Below are positions 1-8,192 of a stretch of DNA of 64,000 bases, one piece after another. How positions within the stretch are numbered: the stretch's first letter is position 1; each line of letters starts with the position of its first letter. The stretch is from Pseudomonas sp. PDNC002 (GTDB lineage: Bacteria; Pseudomonadota; Gammaproteobacteria; Pseudomonadales; Pseudomonadaceae), in NCBI RefSeq assembly GCF_016919445.1, contig NZ_CP070356.1, forward strand, positions 5,955,502 to 6,019,501, in the 5' to 3' direction. The position numbers and the translations under genes are program-made. The notes below the pieces were generated by a model. The model did no database searches, was not told where the DNA came from, and saw nothing but the letters and a program-made list of their open reading frames with translations.

Positions 1-1
1 C

Positions 2-424
2 AGCTTCAGCCCCGGCACGCCAAGCAATCTGGTGCTGGACAAACCGGTCAACGGTCCGCTCTCCAGCCCCTTCGGCCTGCGCCGCTTCTTCAACGGCGAG
101 GAACGCAACCCGCACTCGGGTCTCGACTTCGCCGTGCCCGCCGGCACGCCAATCAAGACACCGGCCGCCGGCAAGGTGATCCTGATCGGCAACTACTTCT
201 TCAACGGCAACACGGTGTTCGTCGACCACGGCCAGGGCTTCATCAGCATGTTCTGCCACATGTCGAAGATCGACGTGAAGCTCGGCGACCAGCTCCCGCG
301 CGGCGGCGTAGTTGGCCGCGTCGGTGCCACCGGCCGCGCCACCGGGCCGCATATGCACTGGAACGTCAGCCTGAACGACGCCCGCGTCGATCCGGCGATC
401 TTCATCGGCGCGTTCAAGCCCTGA
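2..424 (+). CDS. M23 family metallopeptidase (3' part only)
   Basis: The reading frame is open to the left edge of the window, so only the C-terminal 140 or so residues are present and the start lies outside. The visible part is a LytM/lysostaphin-type M23 domain: an HSGLDFAVPAGTP motif supplies the first Zn-binding His and Asp, and GPHMHWNV supplies the HxH motif near the end. Family members cut peptide cross-links of peptidoglycan in the periplasm or regulate enzymes that do. The stop codon overlaps the next gene's start (TGATG), which suggests co-transcription. A GTG at 32 is an internal codon rather than a likely start, because the M23 fold needs sequence upstream of it. Confidence 0.88.
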   Translation, partial: SFSPGTPSNLVLDKPVNGPLSSPFGLRRFFNGEERNPHSGLDFAVPAGTPIKTPAAGKVILIGNYFFNGNTVFVDHGQGFISMFCHMSKIDVKLGDQLPRGGVVGRVGATGRATGPHMHWNVSLNDARVDPAIFIGAFKP

Positions 425-813
425 TGCGACTTCGTTTCGATGGACGCAGTGCGCTGTTCGCGCTGCTCTGGTTCGCCGTGCTGGTCTGGCTGGCTACGGC
501 CGGCGCGAATCTCGGCTGGCTGCGCGGTTTCGGCGGCGACGTGCTGGCGGTGATCTGGCTGTACTGCCTGCTGCGCGCGGCGCTGGATGCACCCGCGCGA
601 TGGCTGGCCGGAGCCGCGCTGGCCTGCGGGCTGCTGATCGAGTTCGGCCAGTTCCTCGCCGCGACCTTCCACTGGCAGATCGGCAACCGCGCACTGCGCA
701 TCGTGCTGGGCGCCACACCGGACTGGCTGGATGTGCTGGCCTACTGCATCGGCTTCGCGCTGATTCTCGCGGTGCGGCAGACGCGCCTGGCCCTCAGGCC
801 AGCGGGTAACTGA
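424..813 (+). CDS. DUF2809 family membrane protein
   Basis: A 129-residue protein with about four hydrophobic segments (near residues 10-30, 38-52, 60-80 and 98-118) and short loops. The GDVLAVIWLYCLLRA stretch and the LGATPDWLDVLAYCIGF stretch fit the DUF2809 family, which has no known function. The start overlaps the stop of the M23 peptidase, so the two are probably translationally coupled. Its 3' end overlaps the convergent GNAT gene by 20 bp (794-813). Family assignment is from remembered sequence pattern; function is unknown. Confidence 0.8.
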   Translation: MRLRFDGRSALFALLWFAVLVWLATAGANLGWLRGFGGDVLAVIWLYCLLRAALDAPARWLAGAALACGLLIEFGQFLAATFHWQIGNRALRIVLGATPDWLDVLAYCIGFALILAVRQTRLALRPAGN

Positions 814-1336
814 AGAACAGCGCCATCTCCCCGGGCAGTACCTGCGCCGGGTCGTAGAGGTCGGTGGAAAGTCCGCTGAGGGAGAAGCCGCGGGAGCGGT
901 AGAAGCCTACCGCCGGCAGGTTGAGGTTCTGGGTTTCCAGCCACAGGTGACGTGCTTCGGTGCCGCGAGCCCAGTCCAGGCAGCCTTCCAGCAGTTGCTT
1001 GCCTACGCCCAACCCGCGCGCTTCGGGAAGGACGAACAGGTCGTCCAACACGGCGCGACGATTCCAGATTTCGTAGCGGGCGATGGCAAAGCCCAGGCGC
1101 TCACCCTCTTCGTCAACGACCACGGCGGTCCAGTCGGCCGCCGTCACGTCGTCCTTCAGGTCGGCGAACGGATAGCGCTTGGTCTGCGCCTCGGGCAGGC
1201 GCTCCTCGCGCAGGATGAAACCATCGGCGGCGCTCTCGATGCGCAGGATCGAGTCGCTCGAGTAGCTGCCGTCGAAACCCAGCAGCCACTCGCCGTCTTG
1301 CGCCCACACCAGTGGGCGCAGGAGCCGGTCGCTCAT
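794..1336 (-). CDS. GNAT family N-acetyltransferase
   Basis: A 180-residue protein. Residues about 70-160 carry a GNAT core: AVVVDEEGERLGFAIARYE forms beta strands 2-4, and VLPEARGLGVGKQLLEG is the acetyl-CoA pyrophosphate-binding motif A (Q/RxxGxG/A). The LETQNLNLPAVGFYRSRGF segment is motif B, with the usual Asn and Tyr. The closest pattern I recall is streptothricin-acetyltransferase-like GNATs, but the substrate cannot be read from sequence. It is the last gene of the copper cluster and its start overlaps the PCu(A)C stop (ATGA), so it is probably co-expressed. A role in copper handling is not implied by the domain. Confidence 0.85.
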   Translation of the reverse strand: MSDRLLRPLVWAQDGEWLLGFDGSYSSDSILRIESAADGFILREERLPEAQTKRYPFADLKDDVTAADWTAVVVDEEGERLGFAIARYEIWNRRAVLDDLFVLPEARGLGVGKQLLEGCLDWARGTEARHLWLETQNLNLPAVGFYRSRGFSLSGLSTDLYDPAQVLPGEMALFFSYPLA

Positions 1337-1824
1337 CAGTTCATCTTCATGCCGTGCATGTCATGGCCCATGTCGGTGCCCTTCGGCGCTTCCTTCTGCA
1401 CCGCGACCTCGACCTTCACATCACCGGCCTTCTGGAAATGCAGGGTCAACGGGAAGCGCTCGCCATCGGTGAGCGGCTTCTTCAGGCCGAACAGCATCAG
1501 GTGGTACTGGCCGGGCGCGAAGACGACCTTGCCGCCGGCAGGAATATCCACGCCCTCGACCTTCTGCATCTTCATCATGCCGTCCTTCTCCACGTGCTGG
1601 TGGATTTCGGCGCTGGCGGCGCGGTCGGTGTCGGCGCCGAGCAGGCGGTCCGCGTCCTTGCCGTGGTTCTGCACGATGAAGTAGGCCGCGCCGTTCACCG
1701 AGTTGGCCGGCAGCAGCAGCGACCAGGGGTGGTCGATGTGCAGGTTGCCGGCCTCGTATTCGTGGGCCATGGCGGCGCCGGAGAAGCCCAGCAGGACAGC
1801 GAAAGCGAGCAGGGTTTTACGCAT
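1336..1824 (-). CDS. Periplasmic copper chaperone, PCu(A)C family
   Basis: A 162-residue secreted protein. MRKTLLAFAVLLGFSGAAMA is a clean Sec signal peptide ending in an AMA cleavage site. The mature protein shows the PCu(A)C Cu(I) ligand pattern: HQHVEKDGMMKM in the middle and GQYHLMLFG further on, followed by a His/Met-rich tail (GHDMHGMKM) that could bind additional copper. Family members carry Cu(I) to cytochrome oxidase or to uptake systems. A longer frame begins at 1950, but the signal peptide fixes the start at 1824. The gene lies downstream of the PepSY and OprC genes and has its own palindrome 64 bp upstream (1888-1904). Confidence 0.92.
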   Translation of the reverse strand: MRKTLLAFAVLLGFSGAAMAHEYEAGNLHIDHPWSLLLPANSVNGAAYFIVQNHGKDADRLLGADTDRAASAEIHQHVEKDGMMKMQKVEGVDIPAGGKVVFAPGQYHLMLFGLKKPLTDGERFPLTLHFQKAGDVKVEVAVQKEAPKGTDMGHDMHGMKMN

Positions 1825-1887
1825 GTTCGAGACTCCAGTTGGCTTGTGATCAGATCCGCCGTGAGGGCGGAAAAACATCGGGTCGCG

Positions 1888-1904
1888 GGCGCAATGATCG
1901 CGCC
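1888..1904. promoter_or_regulatory. Candidate operator upstream of the PCu(A)C gene
   Basis: A perfect inverted repeat, GGCGC then 7 bases then GCGCC. Bases 1889-1901 (GCGCAATGATCGC) are identical to 6081-6093 upstream of the DUF2946 gene at the head of the same cluster. Position and sharing suggest a binding site for a regulator of the copper cluster. The regulator is unknown. Confidence 0.4.
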
Positions 1905-1953
1905 GCAGCATAGCCTGCCTCGCGGCAGGCGTCAGGGTGAAACAGCGCACGCA

Positions 1954-3324
1954 TCAACCCAGCGCAGGGCTGCGCGACTTGAGGCGCGACAACACCGCCC
2001 AGTCCAGCGCCCACACCAGCAGCAGCGACGCGCCCACCAGCGGGAAGGCGACACCGAGGATGATCATGAGCGCCACCCCGCCCTTCCATACCGGCAGCGC
2101 GTGCGGCATCGGCGGCACGCCGAGGCGACCCTGCGGACGGCGCTTCCACCAGATCCACAGGCCGCTGACGGCGCTGAGCAGGATCATCAGGCAGACGCCG
2201 AGCATGAGCAGTTGGTTGAACAGGCCGAACATCTTGCCTTCATGCAGCATCACGCCGGATTCGACACCCTTGGCCACCAGCCCGTAGTCCTTCCAGCGCA
2301 CGTCGGCGAGCACCTTGCCGGTGTACTGATCGATGTGCAGGGTGGCGTCGTTGCGCGAGTCGTCGGCGAACACCGAGACGGTGAACACGCCCTGCTCGCC
2401 CTTGGGTAGCGCAATGGCATAGCCCGGCACCACGCCGGCCTTGTCGGCGGTATCGACCACCTGCTGCAAGCTGATCTGCGGCATCGCCATGCCGCCGGAA
2501 CCATGGGCCATGTGTTCGGCGTGGGCGCCGCCGGACATCGGCATCGGGGTGTTTTCCATCGCCCAGGGAATGGTCTGGCGGTGCGCCTCGTTGAGCGTGC
2601 GCGCCTCCAGGTCCGATTTGGGCACGTCGTTCCACATGGCCACCGGGAAGCGGTTCCAGACATCGGCGAAGGATTTGCCCCAGAAGCCGGTCCAGGTCAT
2701 GCCGGTGAGCAGCATGAACAGCATCAGCAGCGAGCCCCAGAAACCGACCACCATGTGCACATCGCGCCACAGCGCACGGCCGCGGCGCGACAGGTCCGGC
2801 CAGAGCAGCACGCGCAGAGAGCGCTTGCGCGGCCACCACAGGTACAAGCCGGAGACCACCAATACGATGCCCCAGCCGGCGGCCAGCTCGATCAGTCGGT
2901 CGCCAACAGTGCCAATCATCAGCTCGCCGTGCAGCGCACGGGCCATGGCCTGCAGATTGGACTTCGCGTCCTGCACGCCGAGCAGCTTGCCGCTGTAAGG
3001 ATCGACGAAGGCATTCACCTCGCGCCCATCGAGCTGGGCGACGAACTGTGCGCTACGGTCAGCGGCCGGTGCCGGCAAATACTGGCTGACCTGCAGCTGC
3101 GGGTTCTGGTGATGCAGGTGCATCAGTTGCTCGTCGGCGGACAGCCACACCTCAGCCGGCGTCACCTGCAGCAGGTCGCTGTACATCAGCGGGTCGAGCT
3201 GCGGCTTGAACAGGTAGATGATCCCGGTCAGCGACAGCAGGATCATGAACGGCGCGACGAACAGCCCGGCATAGAAGTGCCAGCGCCAGGCCAGGTTGTA
3301 GAAATCGAATGTCTTCTTCTGCAT
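1954..3324 (-). CDS. PepSY-associated transmembrane protein
   Basis: A 456-residue inner-membrane protein of the PepSY_TM family. Hydrophobic segments lie near residues 15-37, about 145-165, 190-215, 370-390 and 420-445. The first segment follows a basic NLAWRWHFYAG motif typical of the family. Two periplasmic PepSY-like regions are separated by a His/Met-rich loop (GGAHAEHMAHGSGGMAM, near residue 265) that could bind copper. Relatives are often encoded beside TonB-dependent metal receptors and some are metal reductases, but the activity here is inferred. It sits 53 bp downstream of oprC in the same orientation. Confidence 0.85.
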   Translation of the reverse strand: MQKKTFDFYNLAWRWHFYAGLFVAPFMILLSLTGIIYLFKPQLDPLMYSDLLQVTPAEVWLSADEQLMHLHHQNPQLQVSQYLPAPAADRSAQFVAQLDGREVNAFVDPYSGKLLGVQDAKSNLQAMARALHGELMIGTVGDRLIELAAGWGIVLVVSGLYLWWPRKRSLRVLLWPDLSRRGRALWRDVHMVVGFWGSLLMLFMLLTGMTWTGFWGKSFADVWNRFPVAMWNDVPKSDLEARTLNEAHRQTIPWAMENTPMPMSGGAHAEHMAHGSGGMAMPQISLQQVVDTADKAGVVPGYAIALPKGEQGVFTVSVFADDSRNDATLHIDQYTGKVLADVRWKDYGLVAKGVESGVMLHEGKMFGLFNQLLMLGVCLMILLSAVSGLWIWWKRRPQGRLGVPPMPHALPVWKGGVALMIILGVAFPLVGASLLLVWALDWAVLSRLKSRSPALG

Positions 3325-3347
3325 TCGTTGATCTCCTCACGCAAGGA

Positions 3348-3368
3348 GGCCCCCGACCAGCGGGGGCC
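3348..3368 (-). other. GC-rich hairpin between oprC and the PepSY gene
   Basis: GGCCCCCG and CGGGGGCC form an 8-bp perfect stem with a 5-base loop. There is no T-run on the minus strand, so it is more likely an RNA-stabilising or processing hairpin than a full terminator. It could lower expression of the inner-membrane gene relative to the receptor. Confidence 0.4.
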
Positions 3369-3377
3369 GGTCGGGCA

Positions 3378-5474
3378 TTAGAACGAGAAGTCCACTTTGG
3401 TCCAGAACGTACGTCCCGGCTCGTGGATCGATTCGGGGTCGTTGGCCGGGTAGCCGAAGCCGGCGTTGCCCGCCAGGTTCAGGTGCTCGGCGTAGTCCTT
3501 GTCAAACAGGTTGTCGACGCCGGTGCTGACCTTGAGGTTCTTGCTCAGCTTGTACGCGCCGTTGAGCGAGAACACCGCGAAGCCGGGGCTTTCGTCGAAG
3601 TCGTAGCCGACCACGTTGCCCTGGTTCTCGGCGATGCGTCCCTGGTGCGCGACCACGCGCCAGAGACCGCCGGCGCTCCAGTCGCCTTCCTCGTAGCTCA
3701 GGCCGAAACGCGCCTCCAGCGGCGGCATCTGCGGCAGCGCAGTATCGTCGGTGGTGTTCTTGCCCCAGGCGTAGGCCAGGGTGCCGTCGGCCGTCCAGTT
3801 GCTGGTCAACGCGTAGGCCGCGCCCAGTTCGCCACCCATGATCCGTGCATCGACGTTCCGCGCCTGGGAGGTGCGGCCCATCATGCCGCCGGGCATGTAG
3901 TCGAACAGGATGTAGTCGCGGATCACGCCGACATAGCCGGACGCCCAGGCCTTGAGCTTCTCGTCCTCGTACTGCGCGCCGAAGTCCAGCTGGGTGGTTT
4001 TCTCCGGCTTGATGCTGTCGAAGGCGTTGACCGAGCCGGTCGGTCCCTTGTCCGGGGAGAACAGCTCCCAGTAGTCGGGGAAGCGCTGCACGTGGCCAAG
4101 GCCGACATAGAGCGTGGTCGGCGTGTCGGCCAGGTCGTGCTCGTAGCGCGCGAAGCCGCTGGGCAGCGTGTCGGCGCGGGTGTCGTCGGCGGTGGGGTTG
4201 GGCATCACCATCATCCCCGAGCCGGTGCTCTGCCGATAATCCTTGACCGAGGCGCGGTCCAGGCGCGCACCGGTGATCACGCGGTCGCGGTCGGCGGCGT
4301 ACCAGGTCAGCTCACCGAAGGCGCCATAGTTGTGGAAGACCGCGTCCTTGTCCCACGGCACTTCGTCGTAGGTGCCGATGCCCATGCCGCTACGCTCGCG
4401 GTGCTCGTTGGTCTGGGCATCGACGCCGGTGATCAGCTTGAAATCGTCCCAGCGCCAGGTGGCGGCCAGGCGCCCGCCGAGGGTCCGGCGGTCGACGTTG
4501 GAAGCCATGGGGCCGGCCATCATGCCCATGCCCGAGGGCGTGCGCAGGCTGTAGTTGTCCATCACATGGTCGGCGTAGTTGTAGTAGACCTGCGCCTCCA
4601 GCTTGTCGAGCACTTCGCCGATGTTGGACTTCTCGAAGCGCAGGCCGAGGCTCTCGCGCTTGAACTGCGAGCCGTCCATGCCGCGTCCGGCGTAACGCGC
4701 TTCACCATCGCCCTTGCCGGCGGTGAGCTCGACCAGGGTATCGGCGTCCGGCGTCCAGCCCACGGCCACGTCGCCGTTCCACTTGTTCCAGCGCGACGGC
4801 ACGGTGTTGCCGCTGCCGTCTTCATAGTCGTCGGACTGGGATTTGTTGCCGGTGACGCGCACGTAGCCCAGCGGTCCGCCGGCAGCGGCGTCCAGCACAC
4901 GGTCGAAGCGACCGTTGGAGCCGGCAACGATGCTGCCATTGACGCGGGTTCCCAACTCACCGAAGCGTTCCGGCTCGCGGTCGAAGCGGATGGTGCCGGC
5001 CGAGGCGCCTGGGCCCCAGATTACGGTTTCCGGGCCTTTCACCACGGTGAGCTTGTCGTAGGTTTCCGGCGAGATATAGGAAGTCGGCGCGTCCATCCGC
5101 GCCGGGCAGGCGCCGAGCATGGTGGTGCCGTTGGTGAGGATGTTCAGGCGCGAGCCGAACATGCCGCGCAGCACCGGGTCACCGTTGGTGCCGCCGTTGC
5201 GGATGGCGGAGAAGCCGGGGATGGTCTTGAGGTAATCGGCACCGTCGCTGGCGGGGATCGGTTGGCGCGGCTGCTTGGGGTCGGTGACGATGGTCAGCGG
5301 TGAACTCTGCGCCACAGCAGTGATGACGCTGGGCGACAGTTCGGTGACATGCGAAGAGTGATCTTCCTCTTCGGCCATCGCCGGGGCGGCAGTGAAACCG
5401 CCAAGGGCGGTCAGCGCGCACAGGGCGCGCAAGCCGACGGCACGTTGCCGACGGCGCATTTGCATGCGGGACAT
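3378..5474 (-). CDS. oprC: TonB-dependent copper receptor OprC
   Basis: A 698-residue outer-membrane receptor. A signal peptide ends at APAMA near residue 34, and a His-containing mature N-terminus (EEEDHSSH) follows. The plug domain includes GTNGDPVLRGMFGSRLNILTNG, then TMLGACPARMD, a region I recall as the copper-binding Cys/Met segment of OprC. A 22-strand barrel follows, with Met-rich loops (GMGMMAGPMASN, SGMMVMPN, PGGMMGR), and the protein ends in aromatic F (KVDFSF), as expected for BAM recognition. The length matches P. aeruginosa OprC (about 723). Copper crosses using TonB energy. ATG 5474 is used; Met codons at 5465 and 5459 are alternatives. Confidence 0.93.
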   Translation of the reverse strand: MSRMQMRRRQRAVGLRALCALTALGGFTAAPAMAEEEDHSSHVTELSPSVITAVAQSSPLTIVTDPKQPRQPIPASDGADYLKTIPGFSAIRNGGTNGDPVLRGMFGSRLNILTNGTTMLGACPARMDAPTSYISPETYDKLTVVKGPETVIWGPGASAGTIRFDREPERFGELGTRVNGSIVAGSNGRFDRVLDAAAGGPLGYVRVTGNKSQSDDYEDGSGNTVPSRWNKWNGDVAVGWTPDADTLVELTAGKGDGEARYAGRGMDGSQFKRESLGLRFEKSNIGEVLDKLEAQVYYNYADHVMDNYSLRTPSGMGMMAGPMASNVDRRTLGGRLAATWRWDDFKLITGVDAQTNEHRERSGMGIGTYDEVPWDKDAVFHNYGAFGELTWYAADRDRVITGARLDRASVKDYRQSTGSGMMVMPNPTADDTRADTLPSGFARYEHDLADTPTTLYVGLGHVQRFPDYWELFSPDKGPTGSVNAFDSIKPEKTTQLDFGAQYEDEKLKAWASGYVGVIRDYILFDYMPGGMMGRTSQARNVDARIMGGELGAAYALTSNWTADGTLAYAWGKNTTDDTALPQMPPLEARFGLSYEEGDWSAGGLWRVVAHQGRIAENQGNVVGYDFDESPGFAVFSLNGAYKLSKNLKVSTGVDNLFDKDYAEHLNLAGNAGFGYPANDPESIHEPGRTFWTKVDFSF

Positions 5475-5579
5475 TCCATTAATTCCATGATCGGTGATGA
5501 CGCCCGCTCCACGCGTACTCGCACGGCGCGCAAGCGAATGCAGGCATCCGCGCCGGGGTCGGGGAGTCGGGATTGCGGG

Positions 5580-6038
5580 TCAGCCGATCAGGGCAGGAGG
5601 TGCGCGCGAGCGTGCGCCGGGGAAGACCGGCGAGGCGGGAATACGAGAGGAGACGAACTGGACGCCCGGCGCGCCGACGGCAGGCAGGCTGTGATCGAGC
5701 AGGACCGGCGGCGGTGTCAGCGGCGGGCTGTGGATCAGCAGGCTGCAGTAGCCGCACTTCTCCATGAAGGCGTCGGCAGTGAGCGGTTGCTCGCCGTGGG
5801 AAGTCGGTGCCGCGTGTTGTGCAGTAGCCCGGTGCCCATCCGAACAGGCCATTTCGTCCATGGCGGCGATCGCCGCACCATGGTCCATGGCCTTGCCATG
5901 CTCCATCGGCATGACGTGATCCATGGGCATGGCGTGATCCATCGGCATCGACTGGGAAACCAGCGGGCCGACATAGATCATCAGCATGGCGAACAACGCC
6001 AGCCAGGTGCCTACGCCTTGTCGAATGCGACGGGTCAC
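5580..6038 (-). CDS. DUF2946 family His/Met-rich protein
   Basis: A 152-residue protein starting at GTG 6038, preceded by AAGGA at a 6-base spacing; a longer frame to 6095 lacks such a site. An N-terminal membrane segment or signal (about residues 8-28) is followed by a run of Met-Pro-Met-Asp-His type repeats, then CSDGH and the KCGYCSLL motif that marks DUF2946. The His, Met and Cys content fits a periplasmic or membrane copper-binding role, and the gene heads the oprC cluster. The C-terminal third is Pro-rich with no clear fold. Family assignment is fairly secure; copper binding is inference. Confidence 0.82.
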   Translation of the reverse strand: MTRRIRQGVGTWLALFAMLMIYVGPLVSQSMPMDHAMPMDHVMPMEHGKAMDHGAAIAAMDEMACSDGHRATAQHAAPTSHGEQPLTADAFMEKCGYCSLLIHSPPLTPPPVLLDHSLPAVGAPGVQFVSSRIPASPVFPGARSRAPPALIG

Positions 6039-6078
6039 GAAATGTCCTTGAGCAGGGTATGCCCCACCTGCGGCGGGG

Positions 6079-6095
6079 GTGCGCAATGATCGCAC
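6079..6095. promoter_or_regulatory. Candidate operator at the head of the copper cluster
   Basis: A perfect inverted repeat, GTGCG then 7 bases then CGCAC, 41 bp upstream of the DUF2946 GTG. It contains the same 13-mer (GCGCAATGATCGC, 6081-6093) as the site in front of the PCu(A)C gene. A second, weaker repeat (CGGAG and CTCCG arms, about 6095-6112) lies next to it. Confidence 0.4.
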
Positions 6096-6204
6096 GGAGT
6101 TACAAAGCTCCGCTGCGGCAAGTGGACGCAGAATCAGTTAAGCACAGTATTAAGCGATGGAAAAAATTGCTAAAAATCAATTATTCCGGCAATTAATGAT
6201 CACC

Positions 6205-6273
6205 ATGAAAACATTGGAGACTTTTTCTACCAAATTTTCCCAAATGCTTGCCATCGGCCTCCCAGGCCATTAG
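6205..6273 (+). other. Short reading frame upstream of leuA (22 codons)
   Basis: An ATG at 6205 opens 22 codons ending at TAG 6273, in an AT-rich leader region. There is no convincing ribosome binding site and no enrichment in leucine codons. It is listed because it ends 10 bases before the leucine-rich frame and could be part of the leader; it may equally be chance. Confidence 0.2.
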
Positions 6274-6283
6274 CGTGGCACTC

Positions 6284-6361
6284 ATGAAAACCGCACACAC
6301 CCTCATCCTGCTTCGCCAACACGCCTGCCTGCGCCTGGTCAGCCCGCGACTGCGTAGCTGA
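6284..6361 (+). promoter_or_regulatory. Candidate leuA leader peptide / attenuation region
   Basis: An ATG at 6284 opens 25 codons, six of them Leu (for example LILL, then CLRLV), ending at TGA 6361. The mRNA then has a C-rich, G-poor run (6362-6375) and eight T residues (6393-6400) before leuA at 6440. Within the frame, TCAGC and GCTGA (about 6339-6361) can pair around an inner CGC/GCG stem. This resembles a leucine-codon attenuator, but I see no strong GC hairpin directly before the T-run, so a Rho-type mechanism is also possible. The ribosome binding site is weak. Confidence 0.45.
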
Positions 6362-6439
6362 GCCCCCCTCCCCCGGTTTCGCCTCGATTCGATTTTTTTT
6401 GCGCTGGCCCGCAGGCCGCAGAGAACAAGGATTCCGCTC

Positions 6440-8110
6440 ATGAGCATGTTGAAAGACCCGTCGAAGAAATACCGCGCCTTCACCCAGATCACCCTGCCCG
6501 ACCGCACCTGGCCGGACAAGATCATCGACAAGGCGCCGATCTGGCTGTCCACCGACCTGCGCGACGGTAACCAGTCCCTGATCGAGCCGATGGATGCCGA
6601 GAAGAAGATGCGCTTCTTCAAGTGCCTGGTGCAGGTCGGCCTGAAGGAAATCGAAGTGGGCTTCCCGTCCGCCTCGCAGACCGACTTCGACTTCGTGCGT
6701 GAGCTGATCGAGAACGGCCACATTCCCGATGACGTCACTATCCAGGTGCTGACCCAGGCCCGCGACGATCTCATCGAGCGCACCTTCGAGTCCCTGAAAG
6801 GCGCGAAGAAGGCCATCGTCCACTACTACAACGCCTGCGCGCCAAGCTTCCGCAAGATCGTCTTCAACCAGGACAAGAATGGCGTCAAGCAGATCGCCAT
6901 CGACGCCGGCAAGACCATCAAGCGCCTGGCCGCCGCCGCGCCGGAAACCCAGTGGGGCTTCGAGTACTCGCCAGAAGTGTTCAGCTCCACCGAGACCGAC
7001 TTCGCCGTCGAGGTGTGCAACGCGGTGATCGACGTGTTCCAGCCGACCCCGGCCAACCGCCTGATCCTCAACCTGCCCGCCACCATCGAGTGCGCCACGC
7101 CGAACAACTACGCCGACCAGATCGAGTGGTTCGGCCGCCAGATCAACAAGCGCGACAGCGTGCTGATCAGCCTGCACACCCACAACGACCGTGGCACCGG
7201 CGTGGCCGCTTCGGAACTGGCCCTGATGGCCGGCGCCGACCGCGTCGAAGGCTGCCTGTTCGGTAACGGCGAGCGCACCGGCAACCTGTGCCTGGTGACC
7301 ATGGCGCTGAACATGTACACCCAGGGCATCGACCCCGAGCTGGACTTCTCCGACATCGACGCCGTGCGCAAGGTGGTGGAAGAGTGCAACCAGATTCCGG
7401 TGCACCCGCGTCACCCGTACGTCGGTGACCTGGTCCACACCGCCTTCTCCGGCTCCCACCAGGACGCCATCCGCAAGGGCTTCGCCCAGCAGAAAGACGA
7501 CGCCCTGTGGGAAGTACCGTACCTGCCGATCGACCCGGCGGACATCGGCCGCAGCTACGAGGCCGTGATCCGTGTGAACAGCCAGTCCGGCAAGGGCGGC
7601 ATCACCTTCCTGCTCGAACAGGAATACGGCATCAGCCTGCCGCGCCGCATGCAGATCGAGTTCAGCCAGGTCGTGCAGAACGAGACCGATCGCCTGGGCC
7701 TGGAGATGACCGCCGAGCAGATCTACACCCTGCTGCAGACCGAGTACCTGCAAGCCGTGTCCCCGTTCGGCCTGAAGAACTATCGTCTGCAGGAAGAGAA
7801 CGGTGTCTGCGCCATCGACATCGACGTGACCCACAAGGGCGAGCAGCACCGCTGGCACGGCAAGGGCAAGGGCACCCTGGAAGCCCTGGTCGCCTCGCTG
7901 CCGGTGGACGTCGAGATCATGGACTACAACGAGCACGCCATCGGCGCCGGCACCAATGCCCGCGCGGCCGCCTATATCGAACTGCGTGTCGAGGGTGGTC
8001 GTTCGCTGCACGGCATCGGCATCGATGAAAACATCACCACCGCGAGCTTCCGTGCGCTGTTCAGCGCCCTGAACCGCGCCGTGACGCTGGGCCACGCGAA
8101 AGCCGCGTAA
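6440..8110 (+). CDS. leuA: 2-isopropylmalate synthase
   Basis: A 556-residue enzyme of the longer LeuA class. It condenses acetyl-CoA with 2-oxoisovalerate, the first committed step of leucine synthesis, in the cytosol. The catalytic TIM barrel starts with [15 protein letters not shown] (substrate and metal Asp, residues about 33-47). HTHNDRGTG at residues 246-254 supplies the metal-binding His residues, and GNGERTGN follows. The C-terminal regulatory domain (about 430-556) ends with a [15 protein letters not shown] segment typical of the leucine-sensing domain. An AAGG lies 9 bases before the ATG. The gene is monocistronic, closed by a strong terminator, with a likely leader upstream. Confidence 0.98.
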   Translation: MSMLKDPSKKYRAFTQITLPDRTWPDKIIDKAPIWLSTDLRDGNQSLIEPMDAEKKMRFFKCLVQVGLKEIEVGFPSASQTDFDFVRELIENGHIPDDVTIQVLTQARDDLIERTFESLKGAKKAIVHYYNACAPSFRKIVFNQDKNGVKQIAIDAGKTIKRLAAAAPETQWGFEYSPEVFSSTETDFAVEVCNAVIDVFQPTPANRLILNLPATIECATPNNYADQIEWFGRQINKRDSVLISLHTHNDRGTGVAASELALMAGADRVEGCLFGNGERTGNLCLVTMALNMYTQGIDPELDFSDIDAVRKVVEECNQIPVHPRHPYVGDLVHTAFSGSHQDAIRKGFAQQKDDALWEVPYLPIDPADIGRSYEAVIRVNSQSGKGGITFLLEQEYGISLPRRMQIEFSQVVQNETDRLGLEMTAEQIYTLLQTEYLQAVSPFGLKNYRLQEENGVCAIDIDVTHKGEQHRWHGKGKGTLEALVASLPVDVEIMDYNEHAIGAGTNARAAAYIELRVEGGRSLHGIGIDENITTASFRALFSALNRAVTLGHAKAA

Positions 8111-8144
8111 ATCTGGCCTACGCTGTTCAACAGGAAGTCCCTTT

Positions 8145-8176
8145 GCCCCGGACGCTTCGTGCGTCCGGGGCTGTTT
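8145..8176 (+). terminator. Intrinsic terminator of leuA
   Basis: An 11-bp perfect stem (8145-8155 with 8161-8171) around a TTCGT loop, followed by TGTTTT. It stands 35 bp after the leuA stop. Confidence 0.9.
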
Positions 8177-8192
8177 TCAATGGAGTGAAAAC

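Noticed and set aside
3309..5303. A 664-residue plus-strand frame
   Set aside because: It is a shadow of oprC; the receptor has a signal peptide, plug and barrel end on the minus strand.
6227..8095. A 622-residue minus-strand frame
   Set aside because: It is a shadow of leuA, whose catalytic and regulatory domains are complete.
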